A stretch of 47,119 nt of DNA from Thermoproteota archaeon (GTDB lineage: Archaea > Thermoproteota > Methanomethylicia > Methanomethylicales > B66-G16), in NCBI GenBank assembly GCA_003649085.1, contig QMQV01000002.1:1-47119 (forward strand), written 5' to 3'. Shown here piece by piece: positions 33,067-42,209 of the stretch. Both the position numbers and the translations under genes were made by a program. Below the pieces are notes generated by a model. The model saw nothing but the letters and a program-made list of their open reading frames with translations, had not been told where the DNA came from and did not search any database. How positions within the stretch are numbered: the first letter of the stretch is position 1; each line of letters begins with the position of its first letter.

Positions 33067-33304
33067 CCATCGTTTCTTGCTCCTTTTACAACACCACCCG
33101 CTTTCTATTGCTCGAAGTTCTAGACCTTAAATGCTCTATAACTTTAGAGTAGTTAAGCTAAAGTGTTGATGTAGAGTTAGTTTTATTAGACGTAAGGTTT
33201 ATGTACTCCCTTGGTTCTATTTCTAGGTGTCCTTGGAGGGTTCTAGGAAGTAGGTGATAAAGCCTTCATGTATTTTGAACGTCTTGTAGGTGAGGCGAGG
33301 CTTC

Positions 33305-33649
33305 TTGTCTAAACTTCCTGAGAGGAAGAAGTGTAGACCAACTTGTCCATATTTTAGATGTGCACAAAAAGCTTTGTTCATTAAAAGGCCGAGAGACGCT
33401 AATCCAAGGCAGTCAGCGGGAATAGCGTGGTGTAATTGGGTTGGTGATGTGTGCGTAGGAGCATCTTGTAGCTACGCCTTTTGCGAGAAGAGGGCGTTGT
33501 TGCCTAATGGTATGTGTGGGCTTGAGGAGAGAACAGCAACCAAAACAGCTGTTAGAAGTATTGAGGAGGAAGCTAGGAGAGAGGAGGATATCTTAAAGAG
33601 GGCTAAAGAGAAGGTTTTGAAGAAAATAGGCAGTGAGTACTTAGAGTAG
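33305..33649 (+). CDS. Cysteine-rich small protein, function unknown
   Basis: 114 residues from TTG 33305, chosen because ggtgagg (33289-33295) lies nine bases upstream; the frame opens at GTG 33290, inside that site. Nine cysteines fall in the first 70 residues (CRPTCPYFRC, WCNWVGDVCVGASCSYAFC, GMC), the kind of spacing that binds zinc or Fe-S clusters. A charged helix follows (SIEEEARREEDILKRAKEKVLKK). I do not recognise the family. A 14-codon frame (33268-33312) overlaps its start. The gap 33067-33267 shows no other gene. Confidence 0.6.
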   Translation: MSKLPERKKCRPTCPYFRCAQKALFIKRPRDANPRQSAGIAWCNWVGDVCVGASCSYAFCEKRALLPNGMCGLEERTATKTAVRSIEEEARREEDILKRAKEKVLKKIGSEYLE

Positions 33650-33703
33650 CGTCATAGGTTTCTTTACCTTGAATTATATCAGATTTAGCTTTGAAGCTAA
33701 ATC

Positions 33704-33712
33704 TTAAAATAG
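33704..33712 (+). promoter_or_regulatory. TATA-like box for tRNA-Cys
   Basis: The sequence cttaaaata lies about 28-35 bases before the tRNA, at the usual distance for an archaeal tRNA promoter. Confidence 0.45.
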
Positions 33713-33738
33713 TGTTTAGCATAGCTTTTTAGCTGTGT

Positions 33739-33815
33739 GCCGGGGTGGCCGAGCGGCTTAGGCGGCGGGCTGCAGACCCGCTCTCACCAGGGTTCGAATC
33801 CCTGCCCCGGCTCCA
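33739..33815 (+). tRNA. tRNA-Cys (GCA)
   Basis: A full cloverleaf is visible: acceptor GCCGGGG pairs with CCCCGGC, D stem GCC/GGC, anticodon stem GCGGG/CCCGC around loop CTGCAGA (anticodon GCA at 33772-33774), T arm CAGGG-TTCGAAT-CCCTG, discriminator T and an encoded CCA. There is no intron. The PHP gene on the other strand ends five bases downstream. Confidence 0.96.
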
Positions 33816-33820
33816 CAACT

Positions 33821-34489
33821 TTAACGTGTTAGCTTAGATAGAAAGACTTCAGGATTTTTATACACTACCTGTTCGGCGTGGTCCCTTGACAGCCCTGCTC
33901 CTAGAGCTATTGACATAGCTAAGCTTTCGTTTAAGAAATCACCTACTGTGTGCGCATCGGAGCATACTAGCAGCTTTACGCCTCTCTCCATTGCTAGCTT
34001 AGCTACTAAGCCATTTGTTAGACAGTGTCCTACGCGTGCTGTAAGTTCAAGGTATATGTCATTTTCTTTCGCTAGGTCGCAGTCTTCCTCTGATATTAGC
34101 CCTGGATGGGCTAGTAAATCCACGCTACTAGATGTTAGAGCAGCCTTATTGGTTCCAGGTGCTACTGGTTCAGCTACCGTCTCTCCATGAACTACCACTA
34201 TCTTAGCTCCAAGTTTTTTCGCTTTATCTGCAAGCTCATGTATTGCTTGAGGGGGGACGTGTGTTAACTCAACGCCAGGTATTATGAGCATGTCATCTAT
34301 TAGCTTCTCAAGGTGATCTGCGGCTTTAACGAGTTTTTCAACGACATACTCTAGGTTAGACTCGTCAACGTGATCCGTTATCGCTATAGCTTTATGCCCT
34401 AGTACATGCGTCCTCCTAGCTATTTCAGACGGTAATAAGTCCCCATCACTGTACAGCGAGTGTATGTGAAAGTCGCATATTCTCCTCAA
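33821..34489 (-). CDS. PHP-domain phosphatase (histidinol-phosphatase-like)
   Basis: 222 residues, a compact PHP fold. Metal motifs: DFHIHSLYSDG, ITDHVDES, IPGVELTHV, VVVHGET, LLAHPGL and the final CSDAHTVGDF. It should hydrolyse a phosphoester with two or three metals. The nearest named role is histidinol phosphate phosphatase, which would pair with the HisC-like enzyme at 10.6 kb, but PHP enzymes also process RNA or nucleotides. It ends five bases from the tRNA. Confidence 0.86.
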   Translation of the reverse strand: MRRICDFHIHSLYSDGDLLPSEIARRTHVLGHKAIAITDHVDESNLEYVVEKLVKAADHLEKLIDDMLIIPGVELTHVPPQAIHELADKAKKLGAKIVVVHGETVAEPVAPGTNKAALTSSSVDLLAHPGLISEEDCDLAKENDIYLELTARVGHCLTNGLVAKLAMERGVKLLVCSDAHTVGDFLNESLAMSIALGAGLSRDHAEQVVYKNPEVFLSKLTR

Positions 34490-34578
34490 GGCTAACGCCT
34501 CTCAACAGATGTTGGGGATTATGGAAAAGCTCTTTAATTAGCTTTAAGAGCTACGGTTAGTTAAGGCGGTTTTCTATA

Positions 34579-35700
34579 ATGGCTGAGCAGGAGTTTGTTG
34601 TTACTCCATGGGAAGTTAGAGGAGAGGTGGACTATGGTAAGCTGATAAGGCAATTTGGGGTCTCGCCACTAACCCAAGAGCTTATAGACAAGATAGCTGC
34701 AAAAGCAGGGTATCTACACCCGTTTTTAAAGAGGGGGCTTTTCTTCGCACATCGAGAGCTCGATTTATGGCTTAAATCATATGAGAGCGGAGTCAACGTC
34801 GTACTGTATACTGGTAGAGGACCTTCTGGAAAGACGCATATTGGGCATTTAACCCCTTGGATGTTTACTAAGTATCTTCAAGACGCGTTTAACGCTACGC
34901 TTTACTTCCAGCTTACTGACGACGAGAAGTTCTTAATACACCCTGAGCATAGCTTAAGCGAAGTAGAGTCCTTTGCATACGACAACTTGCTAGACATCAT
35001 AGCTATCGGCTTTAAACCTGAGAAGACTAAGATTTTCGTAAACACAGGTTATGCTAAAACGCTTTACAAAATAGCTATTCAAGTGGCTAAGCACGTTACT
35101 GTTTCAACAGCAAAGGCTACTTTCGGCTTTACAGACAGCTCTAACATAGGCATACTGTTTTTCCCAGCTATGCAAGCAGCACCCTGCTTTTTGCCTCAAG
35201 AACTTGAGGGGAAAGATACTCACGTGTTGATACCGTGTGCCATAGACCAAGATCCATACTGGAGAATTGCTAGGGATGTTGCCCCAAAGCTTGGTTATCG
35301 TAAGCCAGCCGGGATATTCAGCAGGTTCATACCAGGTCTTGGCAGAGGAGCTAAGATGAGTAGTAGCATACCTGAGACGAGCATATTTACGGACGATAAG
35401 CCTGAAGACATTGATAGGAAGATTTGGAATGCTTTTACGGGTGGGCAGCCTACCATTAAGGAACAACGCGAAAAAGGTGGAAACCCCGATATATGTAGCG
35501 TCTACCAATATTACTACTACCTCTTCGAGTTTGACGATGCTAAGGTAAAGGAGATTTATGAAAATTGCCGAAGTGGGACTTTAATATGCGGGGACTGTAA
35601 GCGTAAGTTAGCTGAAATAGTTAAGAAGTTTATGGCCGAACATCAAAGGAAGCGAGAGAAAGCGAAAGATCTTATAGACAAGTACTTGATTCGCGACTAA
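34579..35700 (+). CDS. trpS: Tryptophanyl-tRNA synthetase
   Basis: 373 residues, the archaeal/eukaryotic type. Class I motifs: GRGPSGKTHIGHL (HIGH form) and AKMSSSIPE (KMSKS form). Other TrpRS marks are FQLTDDEKFL, CFLPQELEGKDTHVLIPCAIDQDPYWR, and a C-terminal anticodon-binding helix. It charges tRNA-Trp. ATG 34579 lies 13 bases after aaggcggt. Its TAA and the ligase TAG share the bases CTAA. Confidence 0.96.
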   Translation: MAEQEFVVTPWEVRGEVDYGKLIRQFGVSPLTQELIDKIAAKAGYLHPFLKRGLFFAHRELDLWLKSYESGVNVVLYTGRGPSGKTHIGHLTPWMFTKYLQDAFNATLYFQLTDDEKFLIHPEHSLSEVESFAYDNLLDIIAIGFKPEKTKIFVNTGYAKTLYKIAIQVAKHVTVSTAKATFGFTDSSNIGILFFPAMQAAPCFLPQELEGKDTHVLIPCAIDQDPYWRIARDVAPKLGYRKPAGIFSRFIPGLGRGAKMSSSIPETSIFTDDKPEDIDRKIWNAFTGGQPTIKEQREKGGNPDICSVYQYYYYLFEFDDAKVKEIYENCRSGTLICGDCKRKLAEIVKKFMAEHQRKREKAKDLIDKYLIRD

Positions 35701-37346
35701 AGCTTTACTTTTTGCCTCATGTAAATTTCCTTGACCTTATCAAGTGTATCTATTTCAGCTACGCTTTTATCGAATCTTATCCGCTTAATCCTTGGAAACC
35801 TTAGGGCAAAACCGCTATCATGTCTATCACTGACCTGTATGCTATCAAAGGCAACCTCTAACACTATCTCCGGCTTTACTATTACCCTGTAGCCTAGGTC
35901 TTCTATCATAAGTGACTTAAGCTTCTCAGATAACTCGAGCATTTCATCATCTGTTAACCCTGAATATGCTTTGCCTATGACTTTAAGCACGCCATTATCG
36001 TTTACAGCAAAAATGTAGTCGGATAATATCCCAGCTCGCTTTCCATGACCATATTCAGCAGCTACAATAACTACGTCTAGCGTATCAAGCTCTTTCTTCA
36101 ACTTTATCCAATGCTTACCTCTTCTACCTGGAGTATACTGCGATAACGGGTCTTTAACAACTAGACCTTCAAAACCTATTTGCTTGCTTCTATCAAATAG
36201 CTCCTGGATTTCCTTGGCTGAAGCAACCGTATAGATCTCTGATGTACTTAATGGCTCCTCCATCTCAACCTTTTCGAGAAACTCTCTCCTAGACCTTAAA
36301 TCTAGGTCAAGTAGGGGCTTCCCGTCTAAGTATAATAGGTCGTAGGCGAAGAATACTAGGGGCGCTTCTTCTAAAACCTCCCTACTTAAGTATTTCCTAT
36401 GTAGGCGTCGTTGAAGAAGTTGAAATGGTAGGGGCTTCCCATCCTTAAATGGTAGTATCTCCCCGTCTAACACTAAGTCGTGTTTTAAGCGTTTCACAGC
36501 TTCAACTATATCTGGGAAGCTTTCGGTGACATCTTCAAGTCTCCTAGAGAAAATCCTCACCTTATTTCCGAGTTTATGTATTTGTGACCTTATACCATCA
36601 AACTTAAACTCTGCATAAACTTGTCTTCTAAAGTAGTCAGCAATTTCAGCAGGTGATTGCGCAGTATCGGCTAACATGAAACTTATTGGTCGAAGCGGCG
36701 TTAATGTGGCTTGCTCTAAGAGACCTTTCTTAGCCAGTAAGGCGACTTCACTTATGTCATTTAAGATCAAGAGCTTGCTCCTCACCTTATCTAAGCTTAA
36801 TCCAAATGCCGAAGCTATCGCTTCCTCTACAAGACCTTCTACTAGCCCTATTCTAAGTTCTGACGTGAGGATTTTAACTATATACTTAGCTTCTATGGGT
36901 GATGCATCTAAAAAGAGACCTTTGATAATAGCTGACTTTAAGTCATATGACCCCTTTCCAGTTATTGAAGCCAGTTTTTCAAGTTCGTTTTTGACATCAA
37001 GTATCGTAAGCTGCTTTTTGAAAAGTTGTTGAAGCTTAGGTTTTTTAGTGCTTAGTATTTCTTCGGCAGTTGCTCCCAAGTCTCCGTACTTTAAGTATAT
37101 GGATTGAAACTCGTAAGGTGTTATTCCTGAAACTTCTAGAAGTGCTTTGTAAATGGTGCTATACCCTACATTAACATCCCTTGGATCTCCTCTTGGAAAA
37201 ACCCTTCCAGTTAAGAACGTAGTAGCTGCTTTAAGTTCTTCGTCAGAAAGATTTTTTAAGAAGGCGGCTACTAAGGCGACCTTCTCCGTCTTCTTACTAG
37301 TAGACTTGACCTTTTCGCATAGCTCTGCAAAGTCTCTAAACATCAA
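35697..37346 (-). CDS. lig: ATP-dependent DNA ligase
   Basis: 549 residues, within the archaeal ligase I range. Domains: N-terminal DNA-binding helices (1-210), the adenylation domain with Lys248 in EFKFDGIR, motifs FSRRLEDVTES, VLDGEIL, VFFAYDLLYLDG, GFEGLVVKD and WIKLKKE, then an OB domain ending RFPRIKRIRFDK. It joins Okazaki fragments with PCNA; a PCNA-binding box is not obvious by eye. ATG 37346 or the next Met is the start. The Lrp-like gene lies 34 bases upstream on the same strand. Confidence 0.95.
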   Translation of the reverse strand: MMFRDFAELCEKVKSTSKKTEKVALVAAFLKNLSDEELKAATTFLTGRVFPRGDPRDVNVGYSTIYKALLEVSGITPYEFQSIYLKYGDLGATAEEILSTKKPKLQQLFKKQLTILDVKNELEKLASITGKGSYDLKSAIIKGLFLDASPIEAKYIVKILTSELRIGLVEGLVEEAIASAFGLSLDKVRSKLLILNDISEVALLAKKGLLEQATLTPLRPISFMLADTAQSPAEIADYFRRQVYAEFKFDGIRSQIHKLGNKVRIFSRRLEDVTESFPDIVEAVKRLKHDLVLDGEILPFKDGKPLPFQLLQRRLHRKYLSREVLEEAPLVFFAYDLLYLDGKPLLDLDLRSRREFLEKVEMEEPLSTSEIYTVASAKEIQELFDRSKQIGFEGLVVKDPLSQYTPGRRGKHWIKLKKELDTLDVVIVAAEYGHGKRAGILSDYIFAVNDNGVLKVIGKAYSGLTDDEMLELSEKLKSLMIEDLGYRVIVKPEIVLEVAFDSIQVSDRHDSGFALRFPRIKRIRFDKSVAEIDTLDKVKEIYMRQKVKL

Positions 37347-37380
37347 GGCTTTAGCTGCACCTTGCTTAGCCTCGTTAAAC

Positions 37381-37620
37381 TTATTGTGGGCTTATGAGCG
37401 TTGATGTCCTTACGATACCGGGTATCTTCCTTATCGAGGAGACTATCTCATCTAATATCTTTATGTCTCCTACTTCTAGCCTGACTATCACATCGTAATC
37501 TCCGTAGACTACTCTGCTTTCAGTAACCCCTGGCATTTTCTTAAGTTCGCTAGCTATTGCGCGCTCTTTTCCAACATCGGTGACAAGCAACATATAAGCT
37601 ACAAGCCCTTCGTTGCCCAA
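37381..37620 (-). CDS. Stand-alone Lrp/AsnC ligand-binding (RAM) domain protein
   Basis: 79 residues, only the ACT-like effector half of an Lrp/AsnC regulator, without the DNA-binding part. The family pattern is clear: [42 protein letters not shown], then [11 protein letters not shown]. Such small proteins form rings, bind amino acids and may modulate full-length Lrp proteins. TTG 37620 starts the frame. It is divergent from ubiX. Confidence 0.88.
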   Translation of the reverse strand: MGNEGLVAYMLLVTDVGKERAIASELKKMPGVTESRVVYGDYDVIVRLEVGDIKILDEIVSSIRKIPGIVRTSTLISPQ

Positions 37621-37691
37621 TATCTCACCATCTGAGAGGTGAGGTTGAAATACCTCTTAAGCCTTTTTCACGCTGTGTAAGGTGTTTCTTC

Positions 37692-38249
37692 ATGAAAGTT
37701 GTTGTTTGCATAACTGGCGCTAGCGGGGTTGTTTATGGGGTTAGGTTGCTTGAAGTCTTGAGGGAAAAGGGTGTTGAAGTCGACTTAGTTTTAACGAGGA
37801 GCGCTAAGAGAATCATAGAGTACGAAATGGGGGTAGCGGTGAGTAAGGTTGCTAGCTTAGCTTCAAAAGCATATGAGGAGGAGGAGCTTGAGGCACCAAT
37901 TTCAAGTGGCTCAGCAATATTTGATAGTGTCGTGATAGCTCCTTGTAGCATGAAGAGCTTAGCTGGTATTGCGAATGGTTATTCTGAGAACTTAGTGCTA
38001 AGAGTAGCTGAAGTGGCTCTTAAGGAGAGGAGGAAGCTCATCCTCTTATTGAGGGAAACGCCATTAAGTTTAGTACACATACACAATATGGCTAAAGCTG
38101 CTGAAGCTGGAGCTGTGATTATGCCTGCATGCCCAGCTTTTTATCACAAACCCAGAAAAGTGGAGGATTTAATTGACTTTGTTGTCGGTAAGATCTTGGA
38201 CCAGCTTGGCATACCACATAACTTATACAGAAGGTGGGGGGAAGCCTAA
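37692..38249 (+). CDS. ubiX: Flavin prenyltransferase UbiX
   Basis: 185 residues. Family marks: [19 protein letters not shown] at the N-terminus, [30 protein letters not shown] and [13 protein letters not shown], then [11 protein letters not shown]. It joins dimethylallyl phosphate to FMN, making the prenylated flavin that UbiD decarboxylases need. No ubiD lies in the window. The 71-base gap to the divergent Lrp-like gene holds both promoters. Confidence 0.95.
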   Translation: MKVVVCITGASGVVYGVRLLEVLREKGVEVDLVLTRSAKRIIEYEMGVAVSKVASLASKAYEEEELEAPISSGSAIFDSVVIAPCSMKSLAGIANGYSENLVLRVAEVALKERRKLILLLRETPLSLVHIHNMAKAAEAGAVIMPACPAFYHKPRKVEDLIDFVVGKILDQLGIPHNLYRRWGEA

Positions 38250-38281
38250 GCGTCATACCTGCGTGGGCTCTTCACATAATA

Positions 38282-38288
38282 GCTTTTT
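38282..38288 (+). terminator. Candidate oligo-T terminator after ubiX
   Basis: A T6 run (agcttttttcag) about 35 bases after the ubiX stop. The rest of the 38250-38402 gap is A/T rich and shows no gene. Confidence 0.3.
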
Positions 38289-38402
38289 TCAGCTAGGTTG
38301 TGTTTAATCATTCGCTTAGGCTTTTCATTATACCGTCATAAAGGATTTTTGTTATTTAAGCTTATTTTTTCTAAGAGGTAAAAACTTAGAGTTGTAGGTT
38401 GT

Positions 38403-39086
38403 GTGGTCTCTGTGATACCAATTCCTATGCCTTTCTTTAAAGTCGAGTTTGATCTATTATCGGCAGTTATAGCGTTGTTGCTTGGCACTACAATTCCCGT
38501 GTTTACTACGCATGCTAATAGGACGGTCGTTATTAGAGGGGCTGCTTTTAAGGGAGATGTTTTGGAGGCTGCGCTGTTTGTAATAGCACTTGCTTTGTGC
38601 CAAGTTCCACTATACTTAGCCTTAGGCCTTTTAGCCGAGTACATTAAGGAATCAGTTAACTCACTAATGGTCTCATATGACAGCTCCTTAACAGTCTTGC
38701 TTATAATAGTGCTCTCCCTAGCTATGTTGCTGTATGGTTCAGCTAAAAGCGGAATTTTTACGGGGTTTGTGAGCGTTAAGTCAATAACGCTTTCTAAAAT
38801 GCATCAAAGACCATCTTTAATCGTTACAGGTTTAGTGCTGCTAATGTTGCCTAGTTATCCACTCGTCTTAGCCTTTATATTGTCAATAACCTTCATCAGG
38901 ATGGCTAGCTTGTACTTCTTTTTCTTTGCATGGGTTGGTAACTTACTCTCTCTCATTGCAATATCGGTATTTGCTGTAAGAGCCTATAGGCGAAGCGCTG
39001 TCGAAGTTGAGATTGAAAGCTTGCTCAAAATAGCTGGTGTACTCATGATGATAGCCGGCTTTTTAGTTTGGTTTTTAATAGCTTGA
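38403..39086 (+). CDS. Multi-pass membrane protein, unknown
   Basis: 227 residues with about six hydrophobic helices. Helix 1 covers about 17-34, then a short outside/inside link with a basic patch (HANRTVVIRG), helices around 55-75 and 95-112, a central loop rich in Ser/Lys (VSVKSITLSKMHQRPS), and three helices to the end. No charged pair or metal motif stands out and I do not recognise the family. It stops four bases from the convergent DUF92 gene. Confidence 0.6.
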   Translation: MVSVIPIPMPFFKVEFDLLSAVIALLLGTTIPVFTTHANRTVVIRGAAFKGDVLEAALFVIALALCQVPLYLALGLLAEYIKESVNSLMVSYDSSLTVLLIIVLSLAMLLYGSAKSGIFTGFVSVKSITLSKMHQRPSLIVTGLVLLMLPSYPLVLAFILSITFIRMASLYFFFFAWVGNLLSLIAISVFAVRAYRRSAVEVEIESLLKIAGVLMMIAGFLVWFLIA

Positions 39087-39090
39087 CTTT

Positions 39091-39900
39091 CTAGGCTAAT
39101 AAAGCCACGTAAGCAAGTATAGCTGTTAAAGCTCCTAAGAATGTTGAAACTAAGTTCACAACGTGGTTGTTAAAGAGCTTAATTCCTGAAAGGTGCCTTG
39201 CCTTGACGTTGCAGTGCGTCGTTGTCTCAACAACTCTACCACAAATGGGACAGATAAACTTCGCTTGGACGGTAGCCCCTAAAAAGCTATCTATGGTAGC
39301 TCCTACGACGCTTGATATAGTTATTAAGGCAAACAGCTCAATTAAGCTTAAATTAGCCACGTTGAGCACATATGCCAGAATTGTTAAAGCTGCTATGGAT
39401 AAGAACATTGCTGCCTCGCCTAATGGAGAAATAGCACCTGATGTACCGGGAGGCACCTTCTTAAGGTTTGTTATTAACCTGGGGTTGCCTTTATAGAGTA
39501 GGCCTATTTCCGTAGCAAGGGTATCAGCAAAAGCCGTTCCAACAGCCCCCAAAAAGCCCGCAACAAGTAAGTCTAACGCGCATATCCCTTCTAAAATTGA
39601 GAGTATCGTGGCTATAGAACCGTTAGCCACCACGTTCTTCCAGCTTCTTGCTCCACCCTTAGGCTCAGCGTAGCCTAGCCTACTCTTTGCTGAGTATTCA
39701 TATTTTGTGAAAGCTGATGCTATGGCGGTGAAAGAGAATAGTAGTATAAACCACTTCCAGCCTCCAAACATGAAAACAAGTATACCAATGATCCAGCTAG
39801 CTATTGCCCCTGTTTTATCAAAGATTCTGAACTTAAGGGATATGATAGCTAAAAGTGTCACTACCGTGAAGGCTATTGGAAAAGTGCCTAGCGTAAACAA
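39091..39900 (-). CDS. DUF92/TMEM19 family membrane protein
   Basis: 269 residues, about six to seven helices. Family motifs: the GAIASWIIGILVFMFGGWKWF start, GYAEPKGGARSWKNVVANG, AFADTLATEIGLL, and LKKVPPGTSGAISPLGE. Some plant relatives are phytyl-phosphate kinases (VTE6), so a polyprenyl-phosphate kinase role in recycling geranylgeraniol is possible but unproven. A CPICG-type zinc pair (CPICGRVVETTTHC) in a late loop is unusual for an enzyme of this kind. TTG 39900 starts just after a tandem 13-base repeat. It is downstream of the RuBisCO gene by 81 bases. Confidence 0.8.
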   Translation of the reverse strand: MFTLGTFPIAFTVVTLLAIISLKFRIFDKTGAIASWIIGILVFMFGGWKWFILLFSFTAIASAFTKYEYSAKSRLGYAEPKGGARSWKNVVANGSIATILSILEGICALDLLVAGFLGAVGTAFADTLATEIGLLYKGNPRLITNLKKVPPGTSGAISPLGEAAMFLSIAALTILAYVLNVANLSLIELFALITISSVVGATIDSFLGATVQAKFICPICGRVVETTTHCNVKARHLSGIKLFNNHVVNLVSTFLGALTAILAYVALLA

Positions 39901-39908
39901 GGAGTTTC

Positions 39909-39934
39909 CCTTTTACATAGTCCTTTTACATAGT
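39909..39934. repeat. Perfect tandem 13-base repeat upstream of the DUF92 gene
   Basis: CCTTTTACATAGT occurs twice with no gap. On the coding (minus) strand it reads ACTATGTAAAAGG twice and lies between a TATA-like element (about 39935-39943) and the TTG start, where a regulator would block transcription. A chance slippage duplication is equally possible. Confidence 0.6.
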
Positions 39935-39981
39935 TATTATAGCGTTAAGGATAATGAAAACTTTTTCTCTACATGAGAGGA

Positions 39982-41238
39982 TTAACTCCATATTTCAATA
40001 GCCTCTCTAAGCTCAACGTGATCTCTGGCGTACTCTTCAAGCGGTATATTCTTAACTGAAGCTTCAATTGCTTGCATCATTGCTCTTACCCCAGCTCTCG
40101 TCCCTCTGGGATGTCCATGTACGCCTCCACCCGCGTTGATTATTACGTCTAATCCAAAGAACTTAACGTTAGCTGGTACGAGCTTTGGATGTATTCCTCC
40201 AGAAGCTACTGGAAAAACTGGCTTATAGTGGTAAAAGCCTTCACGTAGGGCATCAGCGTTCTCTTTAAGTTCTTTCAAGCTTCTTTCATCCTTTTCTCCC
40301 ATTTTACCAGCAGCAGCCCCTATGTGTAATTGGTCGGCACCTATCATTCTGGCTAATTTTGAAAAAACGAGCATTGAAATTCCGTGGTCAGGGACCCTAG
40401 TCATAGCTGCATGCATAGCTCTATGCGCGTGAATTGGCAGGTTAAAGCCTTCACCCATGAACGATTCAAAAGCCGAGAAGCCTACGGTGATTATGTCTAT
40501 CATGAGCATGTTTGCTCCGTTGTCTTTCGCAACTTCAGCGTTTTTAACCATTTTCCTATAGCTTGCGGTGATGTTTACCGCGTAAAGCGGCTTCTTGCTT
40601 AGTTCTTGATTAGCCTTATCTAATGCCTCCATTACCTTAGACACCCTCTCCTCCAATATACAGAAAGGCTGGTTAACTAGTGTCTCATCATCTTTTATGA
40701 AGTCGGCTCCTCCCATTGCAGCTTCATAGACTACTTTTGCTGTTTCTTCAGGGTTTAGGCCAACCTTAGGCTTAACTATAACTCCAAGATGTGGACGAGG
40801 ACTCGCATCTGTCTTGGCGATTTTTCTAATGCCTCCTATTCCATACCTTGGACCTCGATAAAACTCGGCTAAACACTTCGGTATTTGAATATCTAGCAAG
40901 CGTACGCGTTCTAAACTTGAGAGGCCGAAGAGATTTCCAGCAACTATACTTAATAGGTTAGCTACTCCTGCTTCGGCATCGAAGAGCTCAACTGGATAAG
41001 CTACGTACACGATGTTTTCATCTTCTTCAACTTTAAACACCTTAGCAGCTAGCCTTAGCTTAGCCCAAAGCGTTGTCGTTTTAACTTCGGTCCACGTGCC
41101 AATAGATTCTTCTTTAGCTATTTGAACGCCAGCTTCTCTAAGTGGAAGTTCGCTTTTAACGTAGTACTTAGCGATTAAGAAGCCCTCAGGGTCTATGACT
41201 TCAGGCGAAGCGATAAAGACTTTTTCTTCCCGTGGCAA
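39982..41238 (-). CDS. rbcL: Form III ribulose-1,5-bisphosphate carboxylase/oxygenase
   Basis: 418 residues, large subunit only, as in archaeal form III. All catalytic residues are present: Lys156 (VKPKVG), the carbamylated Lys182 with Asp184/Glu185 (FIKDDE), His272-Arg273 (HAHRAMHA), His306 (HIGAAAG), loop-6 Lys312 (GKM), Ser347-Gly-Gly, and the AGGGVHGHP phosphate loop. It is therefore a true carboxylase, not a form IV RuBisCO-like protein. It turns ribulose bisphosphate and CO2 into two 3-phosphoglycerates. It is the last gene of a four-gene operon, two bases after the isomerase that makes its substrate. Confidence 0.96.
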   Translation of the reverse strand: MPREEKVFIASPEVIDPEGFLIAKYYVKSELPLREAGVQIAKEESIGTWTEVKTTTLWAKLRLAAKVFKVEEDENIVYVAYPVELFDAEAGVANLLSIVAGNLFGLSSLERVRLLDIQIPKCLAEFYRGPRYGIGGIRKIAKTDASPRPHLGVIVKPKVGLNPEETAKVVYEAAMGGADFIKDDETLVNQPFCILEERVSKVMEALDKANQELSKKPLYAVNITASYRKMVKNAEVAKDNGANMLMIDIITVGFSAFESFMGEGFNLPIHAHRAMHAAMTRVPDHGISMLVFSKLARMIGADQLHIGAAAGKMGEKDERSLKELKENADALREGFYHYKPVFPVASGGIHPKLVPANVKFFGLDVIINAGGGVHGHPRGTRAGVRAMMQAIEASVKNIPLEEYARDHVELREAIEIWS

Positions 41239-41240
41239 AA

Positions 41241-42209
<969 letters not shown>

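Noticed and set aside
33198..33254. An 18-codon frame upstream of the Cys-rich gene (ATG 33201)
   Set aside because: Weak ribosome site, no likeness to anything, in an otherwise empty gap.
39982..41238. Form IV RuBisCO-like protein
   Set aside because: All carboxylase catalytic residues, including the carbamylated Lys and loop-6 Lys, are present.
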